Shown piece by piece: positions 1 through 6,791 of a stretch of DNA of 6,883 bases. How positions within the stretch are numbered: position 1 is the first letter of the stretch; each line of letters starts with the position of its first letter. The notes under the pieces were generated by a model, which worked only from the letters and a program-made list of their open reading frames with translations, ran no database searches and was not told the DNA's origin. Source of the DNA: an uncultured Collinsella sp. (GTDB lineage Bacteria; Actinomycetota; Coriobacteriia; Coriobacteriales; Coriobacteriaceae); contig CAUBWQ010000048.1 in the NCBI GenBank assembly GCA_958439775.1, forward strand, positions 1 through 6,883. The letters are read 5' to 3'. Both the position numbers and the translations under genes were made by a program.

Positions 1-8
1 ACGCTAAA

Positions 9-2135
9 TCAAAAGAGCGCGCGCCCGTTATCGAGTGGCTTGGTCTTTGAACTAAAGGTGACGGAGCCGCCGTGCTTGTTGTACTTAATGCTGTTGTCTA
101 ACAGGTTGATCATAATCTGTCGGATATGGGTGGGACTGCCGATCATGTATGGCCCCGTGGCGTACGGCAGACTATTGTCCTGCATTGTGATGCCGTTACT
201 GGACGCGCGGAGCTTGCACAGCACTAGCGTATCGTCACAGAGCTCTTTGAGGTTAAAAGGCGCATGCTCCAGTGTTAGCTTGCGGTCTTCGATTTTGCCC
301 ATCTCGAGGATGTCGTTGATCAGCGAGAGCAGGTGATTGGCGGCAACGCGCGCCTTGGCACGGCTCTCGCGGGCGACTTGCATATCGCCTTCCTTCAATT
401 CCTCGATCTCGATAAGGCCCAGGATGCCGTTGAGCGGCGTACGGATGTCGTGGCTCATGCGCGTGAGGAATGCCGTCTTAGCGGCGTTGGCGGCATCGGC
501 TTTTTTGCGCTCGGTTCGAGCGCGCACGAGCGCCCAGATGAGCAGGACGATGCCGACCGACAACATACCGATGAGGGTAGCTGCAATGGCGGTGCGGTTG
601 CGATAAAGGAATTGAAGCGTGTTGGATTCCTGGGCCGTGTACGACGTGGAGGAGAAATTGCTTGCGGAGAGCGATTCTCCGGCATTGATGATGCCCTTGT
701 TGATGATTCCCAACAGCTCGGGTTTTCCGCGCGAAATCCAGCACGAGAGCTCACAGGTGTCAGGGAGCTCGGTCGTCTCGCAGTCCTCGAGATCGTAACG
801 GTCACCGATGGTTTTTACGCGTGAACTGGGAGCGACGATGCAGTGCGCCGTTCCCTTCCTGAGGGCGTCGAACGCTTCATCGTCGGATTGGTATTCGGTT
901 ACGGTCGCTGTGGGGAACAGACTTTCAAGTGCATTTTTGTTGACAAACGATGATTTGGTACAGGCGATGTTCTGAAGGTTTTTGTTCAGGTTGCTGCCGG
1001 TGTGGATAGCGGTGAGGGATATGGTTCCCAACGATACCGACTGCACAACGCCTGTTTGCTCGGCAAACCAGTAATCTCGGTATACCGGCAGCGCAACGTC
1101 TATGCTTTCCTTTGACAGGGCCTTTGACATCATCTTGTAGCTATCAAAGGCGACGGTTTTGACCGTAATGCCAAATTTATCGTGTAGCGTCGTCGCAAGC
1201 GATGCGAGCGAGCCTTCCATTTCGCCGTCTTCGTTCTCGTTGCAGTAGGGGAGTTTGCCCGTAATGTAGCCGAGCGTGATGGTGTTGTCATTTGCTTTGA
1301 GCCAGGAACGTTCGGGTCCGTTGAGCGATGATGAGCCGCTGTTTTGGGTCGAGTAGTGAGATTTTACTTCGTCGTTATAGCGTGGGTTGACGCGGGCGAT
1401 TGCCGTCATGGCAGCATTGATGTCGTCCATCAGGTCGGGGCGGCTTTTGGGAACGGCAAAGTAGTAGTCGTTCGAACCAATGTAGAACATGGGGGAGGCA
1501 TTGGGCGACGAGATTGTGTCGTTCATGATGACGGCATCGACTTCGTCGTTTACGAGCGCGTCAAAGAGATCGGATCCTCCGTCATACTCCTTGTATGTGC
1601 AGGCGATTCCTTCGCTGGCGAGCCATTGCTGGCCAACGAAGGTTTGCATGACGTCGGGGTTGCAACCGATAGTGAGACCCTGGAGTGCTTGAGGGTCACC
1701 CTTTGCAAGGTCGTCACGGTCGGGCCTGGCGTAGATGTAGTAGCGCTCGGTGCCCTCGGGGTTCGAGGAAAAGAGCAGCTTTTGGGCACGTTCCTCGGAG
1801 TAGGAGATGTTGGGCATGAGGTCGATCTCGCCTGCCTCGAGCATGTCCATAAGCTCGGTGAAGGTGCCGGAGACGTATTCGTACCGCCAGCCGGACGTGT
1901 AGTACGACAGGGTCTGGAGGTACTCGTAACCCCATCCCGAGAGACGCTCGCCGGGGGTGCCGTCCTGGAAGCCCTCGTTGCTGACGAGCCAGCCGACGCG
2001 GACCGTCTTGACTTGCTGATCGGTATTGGCGGCATAGGCGGGGGCGGGCATGATGGTGCTCAGTACGGCAAGCGCGGCAAGCACAATGGCCAGGGCGCGA
2101 TATATAACTGAACGAAGGACAGTGGCAGCTCTCAC
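9..2135 (-). CDS. Sensor histidine kinase with tandem periplasmic solute-binding domains, truncated in its ATPase domain
   Basis: This is a membrane sensor kinase of the BvgS-like architecture. Residue numbers count from a TTG at 2141. A signal/anchor segment covers about 12-38 (VIYRALAIVLAALAVLSTI, then APAYA). Two SBP_bac_3-like periplasmic domains follow at about 45-265 and 285-490, and a TM helix at about 517-540. A charged linker leads to HisKA with H-box SHDIRTPLNG, where H564 is the phosphorylated histidine. The N-box INLLDNSIKYN (N683) begins the HATPase domain. The frame then stops at ...GRALF, so the G boxes and any receiver domain are missing. Dropping one T from the TTTT run before the stop gives RALFDLA, closer to how this family continues, which suggests a frameshift. 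I prefer the GTG at 2135 as start because AGGA lies six bases upstream of it but directly abuts the TTG. The periplasmic domains probably bind amino acids or similar small solutes, but the ligand cannot be told. No response regulator gene is visible. The protein reads away from the channel genes. Confidence 0.85.
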   Translation of the reverse strand: MRAATVLRSVIYRALAIVLAALAVLSTIMPAPAYAANTDQQVKTVRVGWLVSNEGFQDGTPGERLSGWGYEYLQTLSYYTSGWRYEYVSGTFTELMDMLEAGEIDLMPNISYSEERAQKLLFSSNPEGTERYYIYARPDRDDLAKGDPQALQGLTIGCNPDVMQTFVGQQWLASEGIACTYKEYDGGSDLFDALVNDEVDAVIMNDTISSPNASPMFYIGSNDYYFAVPKSRPDLMDDINAAMTAIARVNPRYNDEVKSHYSTQNSGSSSLNGPERSWLKANDNTITLGYITGKLPYCNENEDGEMEGSLASLATTLHDKFGITVKTVAFDSYKMMSKALSKESIDVALPVYRDYWFAEQTGVVQSVSLGTISLTAIHTGSNLNKNLQNIACTKSSFVNKNALESLFPTATVTEYQSDDEAFDALRKGTAHCIVAPSSRVKTIGDRYDLEDCETTELPDTCELSCWISRGKPELLGIINKGIINAGESLSASNFSSTSYTAQESNTLQFLYRNRTAIAATLIGMLSVGIVLLIWALVRARTERKKADAANAAKTAFLTRMSHDIRTPLNGILGLIEIEELKEGDMQVARESRAKARVAANHLLSLINDILEMGKIEDRKLTLEHAPFNLKELCDDTLVLCKLRASSNGITMQDNSLPYATGPYMIGSPTHIRQIMINLLDNSIKYNKHGGSVTFSSKTKPLDNGRALF

Positions 2136-2141
2136 GTGCAA

Positions 2142-2147
2142 TCCTAA
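2142..2147 (-). promoter_or_regulatory. Ribosome binding site that decides the kinase start
   Basis: The minus strand reads TTAGGA, then TTGCAC, then GTG. The core AGGA is six bases from the GTG at 2135-2133 and zero bases from the upstream TTG at 2141-2139. Normal spacing therefore favours the GTG, two codons inside the longest open frame. Confidence 0.5.
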
Positions 2148-2222
2148 CGAATTGAGACATTACCGCATAAGGATACCAGCTCAGCCTGCCCAGTCGGCAG
2201 CTGTACCGCTAAACGCTCCCGC

Positions 2223-2280
2223 CCGGCAGTTGGGGACAGTCCCTTTCTGCCGGCACAAAAGGAACGTCCCTAACTGCCGG
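2223..2280. repeat. 58-bp imperfect palindrome, probable dispersed repeat element
   Basis: The left arm (2223-2246, starting CCGGCAGTTGGGGAC) and the right arm (2257-2280, ending CTAACTGCCGG) are 24 bases each and match at 20 of 24 positions as inverted repeats. They flank a 10-base loop that itself holds the perfect palindrome TGCCGGCA (2248-2255). The CCGGCAG/CTGCCGG heptamer thus appears at the outer end of both arms and again in the loop. The GGGGACAGTCCC-type core resembles repeat units I recall scattered through intergenic regions of Collinsella-like genomes, often compared to REP elements mobilised by tyrosine (Y1) transposases; that link is from memory and unproven here. It lies between divergent genes and has no U-tract, so it is not a simple terminator. 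Confidence 0.65.
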
Positions 2281-2323
2281 TTGTGGGACAATACCGAGCG
2301 AACGAGATTGGACGTCTGGGAAA

Positions 2324-2328
2324 AGGGG
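2324..2328 (+). promoter_or_regulatory. Ribosome binding site for the channel gene
   Basis: AGGGG (within AAAAGGGG) lies five bases before the ATG at 2334. This supports that ATG over the in-frame GTG at 2283, which has no Shine-Dalgarno sequence and starts immediately beside the repeat element. Confidence 0.6.
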
Positions 2329-2333
2329 TCGCG

Positions 2334-2759
2334 ATGAACAGGTTGAGGACGCTTGCCGATGTGTTGCGACAGGCCGGCTTTGCGCGCATCACGGGTCTGT
2401 TTCTTATCTTTTACCTGCTGTGCTCGACGGCTGTCTGGCTGTCCGAGCCCACGACCCTCACCTTTGGCGATGGACTTTGGTTTAGCTTTGAGACGGTCTC
2501 GACGATCGGCTTTGGCGATATCCCCGCCGAAACGCCGGTTGCCCGCGGCATTACCGTTATCCTAAGCGTCATCAGTATCTTCTATATCGCCATGCTTACG
2601 GGCGTGGCGGTGAACTACTGCAATACGCTCATCAAACTGCGCCAAAAGGACACCATGGCGCGCTTTATGGACGATCTTGAGCATTTGGAAGAACTCGACC
2701 GCGATGAGCTCGCCGATTTGTCGCGCCGCGTGCGCGAGTACCGTCGCCGGCAACGATAG
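2334..2759 (+). CDS. Two-TM potassium channel family protein (Ion_trans_2)
   Basis: This 141-residue inner-membrane protein has the pore fold of a simple potassium channel: TM1 at about 18-37, a pore helix at about 45-57, the selectivity filter TIGFGD at 57-62, and TM2 at about 72-96. The filter is a conservative variant of the canonical TVGYGD, so selective K+ passage as a tetramer is the family expectation. The C-terminal 40 residues form a highly charged helix (DDLEHLEELDRDELADLSRR) that could be a coiled coil. There is no RCK/TrkA-N nucleotide-binding domain and no S4 voltage sensor. The ATG start is set by AGGGG five bases upstream. The next gene follows after 36 bases on the same strand, so the two are probably cotranscribed. 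What gates the channel cannot be read from the sequence. Confidence 0.85.
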   Translation: MNRLRTLADVLRQAGFARITGLFLIFYLLCSTAVWLSEPTTLTFGDGLWFSFETVSTIGFGDIPAETPVARGITVILSVISIFYIAMLTGVAVNYCNTLIKLRQKDTMARFMDDLEHLEELDRDELADLSRRVREYRRRQR

Positions 2760-2781
2760 AACGGGTGCCGCGCGTCACGAC

Positions 2782-2788
2782 GAGGGGG
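2782..2788 (+). promoter_or_regulatory. Ribosome binding site for the LOG-family gene
   Basis: GAGGGGG lies seven bases before the ATG at 2796 and only one base before a possible TTG at 2790. Spacing therefore selects the ATG, giving an N-terminus that starts directly with the first beta strand (MNITVYLGAS). Confidence 0.6.
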
Positions 2789-2795
2789 ATTGCAT

Positions 2796-3329
2796 ATGAA
2801 CATCACGGTGTACCTGGGCGCGAGCGTCGGCAACGACCCGGCGTTTCTGCCTGCAGTGCGAGAGCTCGGCACGTGGATTGGCACCAACGGGCACGCGCTG
2901 GTATACGGCGGGTCCAAATCGGGGCTGATGGGTGCGCTCGCCGATAGCGTACTCGAGGCGGGTGGACACGTGACGGGTGTTGAGCCGAGCTTTTTTATCG
3001 AGGCCGAGTTTCAACATGACGGTATCAACGACCTTATCGTGACGAGCGATATGGCGGAGCGCAAGGCCAAGATGATTGAGCTCGGCGATGCGTTCATCGC
3101 ATTTCCGGGCGGCACGGGCACGCTCGAGGAGATTGCCGAGGTCATGTCAGCGGTGTCGTTGGGACACCTGAGTGCTCCGTGCATCCTGTATAACCTGGAC
3201 GGTTACTACAACGACCTCAAGGCGCTGCTCGGGCACATGATTGATAAAGGGCTTTCGAGCCCGAGGCGCCAGCACGGCATCTACTTTGCCGACGATTTGC
3301 GCGAGATTGCCTCGATTATCAACGGATAA
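2796..3329 (+). CDS. TIGR00730 / LOG family Rossmann-fold protein (probable nucleoside 5'-monophosphate phosphoribohydrolase)
   Basis: This 177-residue cytoplasmic protein has the full signature of the LOG family (once mislabelled lysine decarboxylase). It shows an N-terminal strand ITVYLGAS, the GGSKSGLMG loop at 38-46, MAERK at 86-90, and the hallmark PGGTGTLEE at 104-112. The arginine of the ERK motif and the glutamates of the PGG motif form the catalytic and phosphoribosyl-binding site in characterised members, which cleave the base from cytokinin riboside 5'-monophosphate or ordinary NMPs. The length is normal for the family and no key residue is missing. In bacteria that do not make cytokinins the physiological substrate is often unclear, with AMP or damaged nucleotides as suggestions. 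It lies 36 bases after the channel gene and likely shares its transcript; no functional link to the channel is obvious. Confidence 0.9.
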   Translation: MNITVYLGASVGNDPAFLPAVRELGTWIGTNGHALVYGGSKSGLMGALADSVLEAGGHVTGVEPSFFIEAEFQHDGINDLIVTSDMAERKAKMIELGDAFIAFPGGTGTLEEIAEVMSAVSLGHLSAPCILYNLDGYYNDLKALLGHMIDKGLSSPRRQHGIYFADDLREIASIING

Positions 3330-3409
3330 GTCTTGAGCCTGCCCCACCATGACTCCCAATGGTGCCGTTTGCGGCGCAGGTGGTTGGCTCGTTCGGGCAA
3401 TGCTCGCTC

Positions 3410-3415
3410 TACAAT
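3410..3415 (+). promoter_or_regulatory. Probable -10 box for the ClC gene
   Basis: TACAAT, one mismatch from TATAAT, lies in an otherwise GC-rich 125-base gap and would start a transcript with a leader of roughly 30 bases before the ATG at 3455. The best -35-like string, TTGGCT at 3384-3389, is 20 bases away, which is too far for a classical promoter. The call rests mainly on the -10 box and the position. Confidence 0.35.
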
Positions 3416-3454
3416 AAAAGGTATCTATGTCGACTTTGACCGCGGGAGGACCCG

Positions 3455-4759
3455 ATGGATAACCTTGCCAAACCCACGAACCGAGTGCTGTTTTTGGTCA
3501 GCGTTGCCGTGACCGGTGCACTCGCGGGTGCTGCAGTCTGGCTCTTCTTCTTTGCGATGGAGCATGGCATCGATTATTTGTGGACCGAGGTCCCGCATAT
3601 GCTGGGTGTCTCTTCGCCCGAACTCGCCAGCGGCCCGTTTGGCTTTTTGCCGTACCCGTTTTTTGTCTGCCTGCTGGGTGGCCTGTTAATCGGTCTGTAC
3701 GAAAAGATGACAGGCGCCAAGACCGATGACCTCAACCAGGTGATGGCTAAGGTTAAGCAAGACGGGCGCTACCCGTACGACAACCTGGGCAAGCTTTCGC
3801 TCGCGGCATTGCTGCCGCTGCTGTTTGGCGGCAGCATTGGACCGGAGGCCGGCCTGACCGGCGTTATCGCGGGTCTGTGCAGCTGGGTCGGCGACCGCAT
3901 GCGTCGCTTTGGCGCCGAGTTTAGGGAGCTTACGCTGCTGGGCACCCAGGCTGCCCTGACGGCGCTCTTTACCGCGCCCGTGTTTGGCTTTGTGGCGCCG
4001 CTTGCCGGAAGTGCTGACGGCCAGGGTGCCGGCGATGGCGAGGATTCCGAATCCGGTGAGATCACCATCAGGCTGCCCAAGGCGCAAAAGACCGTGGTTT
4101 ACGGCATCGCGATTGCTGGCGGCCTGGGCACCTACCTGCTGCTCGGCCAGCTCATGGGCGGCGGCATGGGTATGCCGAGGTTCGAGGCTGCCGTGGTGGG
4201 CAACCTGGAGCTTACCTGGCTCATCCCTCTGTCGCTGATCGGAACAATTTGCGGCTGGCTGTACTTTGTCTCTGAGCACGCGAGCGAAGCGCTTGCTCAT
4301 GCAATAGGGGCGCGCCCTGTCGTCAAAGCCATGCTGGCCGGTCTGGCGCTCGCCATCTGCGGCACGGTCCTGCCCTACACCTTGTTTGCCGGCGAGACGC
4401 AGGCCGACGTGCTCATGGAAACCTATCTGACCATTCCCGCCGGCGTGCTTATCGCGACCGGTCTCGTTAAGGCCATGCTGACGCCCGCCCTCATCAACCT
4501 TGGTTGGCGCGGCGGCCACTTCTTCCCGGTTATCTTCTCGGGCGTAAGCCTGGGCTATGGCCTTGCTATCCTCACCGGCGCCGATCCGGTCTTTTGCGTC
4601 GCCGTTTGCACGGCCTCGACGATGGGCGCCGTCATGCGTCAGCCCGTCATGGTCGTGGGCCTGCTGCTCATGTGCTTCCCACTCAAGGGTATCGTCTGCA
4701 TGATCATCGCCGCCGCCATCGCCGCCGGTATCCCACTGCCCAAGCCGCTGCGCAAGTAG
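3455..4759 (+). CDS. ClC-family chloride channel/transporter-like membrane protein
   Basis: This 434-residue integral membrane protein has roughly ten hydrophobic segments and is recognised as voltage-gated ClC family by two motifs. GGSIGPEAG (125-133) corresponds to the GREGP anion-binding loop, and WRGGHFFPVIFSG (351-363) is the GxFxP loop. It should form a dimer conducting chloride or exchanging Cl-/H+, or possibly another halide such as fluoride. The residue matching the gating/proton glutamate of E. coli ClcA appears to be Ile128, with Glu131 three residues on, so mechanism cannot be assumed. The classical GSGIP loop is replaced by the TGAKTDDLNQVM region. A hydrophilic acidic loop at about 185-210 (DGEDSESGE) interrupts the middle. 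There are no CBS domains, and the length is typical for bacterial members. GGAGGA four bases before the ATG fixes the start. Its own probable promoter separates it from the upstream pair; it converges with the ABC operon 84 bases later. Confidence 0.85.
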   Translation: MDNLAKPTNRVLFLVSVAVTGALAGAAVWLFFFAMEHGIDYLWTEVPHMLGVSSPELASGPFGFLPYPFFVCLLGGLLIGLYEKMTGAKTDDLNQVMAKVKQDGRYPYDNLGKLSLAALLPLLFGGSIGPEAGLTGVIAGLCSWVGDRMRRFGAEFRELTLLGTQAALTALFTAPVFGFVAPLAGSADGQGAGDGEDSESGEITIRLPKAQKTVVYGIAIAGGLGTYLLLGQLMGGGMGMPRFEAAVVGNLELTWLIPLSLIGTICGWLYFVSEHASEALAHAIGARPVVKAMLAGLALAICGTVLPYTLFAGETQADVLMETYLTIPAGVLIATGLVKAMLTPALINLGWRGGHFFPVIFSGVSLGYGLAILTGADPVFCVAVCTASTMGAVMRQPVMVVGLLLMCFPLKGIVCMIIAAAIAAGIPLPKPLRK

Positions 4760-4843
4760 CACGGTGGCGCACGCCGGGGACATGCCGTTTGCCATGGATT
4801 TGCGGGGGGCGATCGCGTCCTTCGTGGATTGAGACTCGCGTGC

Positions 4844-5542
4844 CTACAGGTCGCGTACTCGATAAACCTTGGTGCTGACGGTGCAGCTGATTGCGCATAG
4901 CGCGAGGGCCAACACGGCAATTCCTGCGCACAGACAGCCCAGAACGGCAGGATCGGGATTCGCTCCGGCAATCGACATGAGCCAGTTGCTGATGGGGTTG
5001 GAGGAACTCAGCATTGCCATGGTGCCGCAGCCAAACAGGGCAAACAGGCCAAGGGATAGGCGCAGCGCCTCCATGTGTCCAAATCGGAAGAACAGCGGCT
5101 GTGTCAAGAATACCATCATGAGGGAGATGAGCATCGATGCCGCCGAGGCGGTTGCGATTTCAAAGATCGTCTGGCATGTCGAAGGGATGCCCATGGGGTC
5201 GAAGAGCGGAAGGACGAGGATGTTCAGAAGCGTAGCCGCGCATGCCATGACGACCGAGAAGACAACGATGCACAGGTAGCGTGCGCAAATAATGTCTTTG
5301 CGCGAGAAGGGCAACGTTGCTCGATAACGCTCCCAGCCGTTTTGGTTATCGTAGCCAGCTAGCGAGTTCATGATTATGATGGGCGACATTGCGCTGACCG
5401 CACAGGCGCCGGCGCTCATGCCGGAATCGCCATCCGACGCGTTGGCAAGGGTCAGCACGACAAAGATGAATAGGCCGACGCCCGTGATGCTCGGGATGAG
5501 CGTACGAACGATGGCGAGCTCGGACATAAAGGCGCGTTTCAT
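4844..5542 (-). CDS. ABC-2 type transporter permease (ABC2_membrane_5-like)
   Basis: This 232-residue membrane protein has six predicted TM helices (about 13-33, 42-62, 86-112, 126-150, 158-178, 198-222). Between TM2 and TM3 it has the characteristic cytoplasmic stretch WERYRATLPFSRKDIICARYL (70-90). That motif, with a LPxSRKDI core, is typical of ABC-2 permeases that pair with a YtrA-type regulator and a BcrA/YtrB-like ATPase. These are exporters linked to antimicrobial peptides or cell-envelope stress. The ATG overlaps the stop of the upstream ATPase frame in an ATGA, with AAAGGGG seven bases before it, so translation is probably coupled to the end of that frame. The permease itself is intact. 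Because its ATPase partner is broken, it is either non-functional, recent debris, or driven by another ATPase; the substrate cannot be told. It ends 84 bases from the convergent ClC gene. Confidence 0.8.
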   Translation of the reverse strand: MKRAFMSELAIVRTLIPSITGVGLFIFVVLTLANASDGDSGMSAGACAVSAMSPIIIMNSLAGYDNQNGWERYRATLPFSRKDIICARYLCIVVFSVVMACAATLLNILVLPLFDPMGIPSTCQTIFEIATASAASMLISLMMVFLTQPLFFRFGHMEALRLSLGLFALFGCGTMAMLSSSNPISNWLMSIAGANPDPAVLGCLCAGIAVLALALCAISCTVSTKVYRVRDL

Positions 5543-6339
5543 TTCGAAGCCCCTTTCAGCATGAGGCGAAGATAGTCATCAATGGTTGCCCGATCGCAGG
5601 GAATCTCGGGAAAGGCCTCGAGCGTATCGCGACGGTTGGGCACGAGCACGTCCACGCTGTAGGCGTGGTGGACGGCACGGGCGCCTTCGACGCAAGCCAT
5701 AAACTCGGCGGCCTGCGCTTGGGTGCAGTGGGCGATCCCGGCTCGGTCGGTAATGTCCTCGCGCGGCAGGTCAAACACAATCGAACCGTTATCGATGCAG
5801 ATGACGCGGTCGGCGGTCGAGGTCGGATGTAATGTGGCTCGAGAGCAGCACGCTGTGCTGGCCGTCGGCGACAAAAGCAAGCAGCTCATCGAGCAGTTCC
5901 TCGCGTGCCATGGGATCGAGGCCCGCGGTGGCTTCGTCCAAAACGAGCAGTTCGGCCTTGTGACTGAGTGCGCAGACAAGTTGCAGCTTCATGCCCATAC
6001 CGCGGGAGAGGTCCTTGACCTTTGCCTTGGGATCGAGGCCAAATCGGTTGATGAGGCTAGCGAAGGTGTCGTGGCTCCAGGTGGGGTACGCCGGGCTTAC
6101 GAGTGCCTCAACTTCGGTCACCTTGAGCGTGGAAGGGAAGGGGCACGTGTCCAGCACGAGGCCGACACGGGCACGTAGACAACGCTGTGTCTCATCGGGC
6201 GCATCGGCGCCACAGCGCTGCCCAAACAGGCGCACCTCGCCGGCATCTGGCCAGGCTCCACGGCAAGCGTGACGTCGCGCAGTGAAAAGCGGTCGCTTAC
6301 AGTGCGTGAGATGCCTTTGAGTTCAAGCAAGTTTTGCAT
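5539..6339 (-). pseudogene. ABC transporter ATP-binding protein, broken: Walker A deleted and a second frameshift
   Basis: Read leftward, this ABC ATPase is spread over three frames. Frame one starts at the ATG at 6339 (AAAGG seven bases upstream) with MQNLLELKGISRTVSDRFSL and continues to VEPG at about 6250. There the sense passes directly to PDAGEVRLFGQ in another frame. The Walker A loop GxxGxGKT and the helix after it, normally about 25 residues between these two points, are absent from all frames. Frame two carries the ABC signature LSRGM (about 6010-5996), Walker B LLVLDE with TAGLDP (about 5950), and the H-loop SSHITSDLDR (H at 5836). At about 5815-5825 the sense moves to frame three, ADRVICIDNGSIVFDLP, and runs to the normal C-terminus DDYLRLMLKGASK. 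The stop overlaps the permease ATG. Family members are usually near 290 residues. As written the gene cannot yield a working ATPase; real decay or an assembly error are both possible. Confidence 0.85.
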
Positions 6340-6362
6340 GGTATAGCCTTTCTTGCAGATGG

Positions 6363-6743
6363 CTACTGCATGGTATCGGGGGCTACCAGGTCGAGCATTT
6401 CGTGCAGCTTGTCGCGCGTGACGCCCAAGGCTTCGGCTTGGCTTGCCGCTTTCGCAAGCAGCTCTTCGATATGGCAGAGCTGGTTTTCACGCAAGAGCTC
6501 CTGGTTGCCCTCGGCGACAAAACAGCCCTTGCCCTGCACGGTGCAGATAAACCCGAGCTGCTCCAGGTCGGCGTAGGCGCGCTTGGTGGTGATGACGCTC
6601 ACGCCAAGATCGCTCGCGAGTGCACGGATGCTGGGGAGTTTTGCTCCCGCGGCGAGCGTGCCCGATAAGATCTGAGCTTTGACTTGCGAGGTTATCTGCT
6701 CGTAGATGGGCTTGTCGCTCGAATTGGATAGGATGATGTCCAC
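6363..6743 (-). CDS. GntR-family transcriptional regulator, YtrA subfamily
   Basis: This 126-residue DNA-binding regulator has an N-terminal winged helix-turn-helix at about 10-77. Its motifs are PIYEQITSQVKAQIL, LPSIRALASDLGVSVITTKRAYADLEQLGFI and the wing GKGCFVA. A short helical tail of about 50 residues is typical of the YtrA subgroup and too small for the ligand-binding domains of other GntR groups. The start is GTG at 6743, with AAGGAG five bases upstream. YtrA-type proteins usually repress their own operon, which encodes an ABC exporter, and are released by cell-envelope antibiotics or similar stress. Here it is the first gene, 23 bases before the ATPase, so it should control the ATPase and permease too. 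It looks intact. Inverted repeats over the upstream promoter are its likely binding sites. Confidence 0.9.
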   Translation of the reverse strand: MDIILSNSSDKPIYEQITSQVKAQILSGTLAAGAKLPSIRALASDLGVSVITTKRAYADLEQLGFICTVQGKGCFVAEGNQELLRENQLCHIEELLAKAASQAEALGVTRDKLHEMLDLVAPDTMQ

Positions 6744-6765
6744 AGCGGCTCCTTAGCTGATGGGC

Positions 6766-6775
6766 TACACGTGTA
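6766..6775. promoter_or_regulatory. Second palindrome TACACGTGTA in the operon leader
   Basis: This is a perfect 10-base palindrome between the predicted transcription start and the GTG. It runs into GTGTATATA (6771-6779), which is repeated inverted as TATATACAC at 6796-6804, sixteen bases away. A second regulator site, or one half of a longer operator, is plausible. Confidence 0.35.
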
Positions 6776-6791
6776 TATAACCGGTAAGCAC

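Larger units (their letters stand above)
2136..2333. other. Divergent intergenic region between kinase and channel genes
   Basis: About 200 bases separate the leftward kinase from the rightward channel gene, so promoters for both should lie here. On the minus strand an extended -10-like TGGTATCCT (plus 2170-2178) is a weak candidate for the kinase, without a good -35 box. No convincing -10/-35 pair was found for the channel gene; GACAAT at 2287-2292 is only a -10-like string. The best supported content is the palindrome at 2223-2280, listed separately. Confidence 0.4.

Noticed and set aside
1344..2111. 255-codon open frame antisense to the kinase
   Set aside because: Val/Gly-rich translation with no recognisable motif, lying fully inside the periplasmic-domain coding region of the kinase.
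2283..2333. Upstream GTG start extending the channel protein by 17 residues
   Set aside because: No ribosome binding site precedes it, it abuts the repeat element, and the ATG at 2334 has a well-spaced AGGGG.
3345..3375. Small hairpins CACCAT/ATGGTG and GCCG/CGGC after the LOG-family gene
   Set aside because: The stems are only four to six pairs, overlap each other and lack a T-tract, so they do not support a terminator call.
3686..4795. Long 369-codon open frame antisense to the ClC gene
   Set aside because: Its product is a low-complexity His/Arg/Gly-rich sequence without membrane or domain features. It is the expected shadow of a GC-rich codon pattern opposite a clearly conserved protein.
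4760..4843. Possible bidirectional terminator between the convergent ClC and permease genes
   Set aside because: GGCGCACGCC has too small a loop and no T-run follows on either strand; nothing convincing was found in these 84 bases.
5723..6178. 151-codon plus-strand open frame over the ATPase
   Set aside because: It is antisense to the recognisable ABC signature, Walker B and H-loop motifs, and has no motif of its own.
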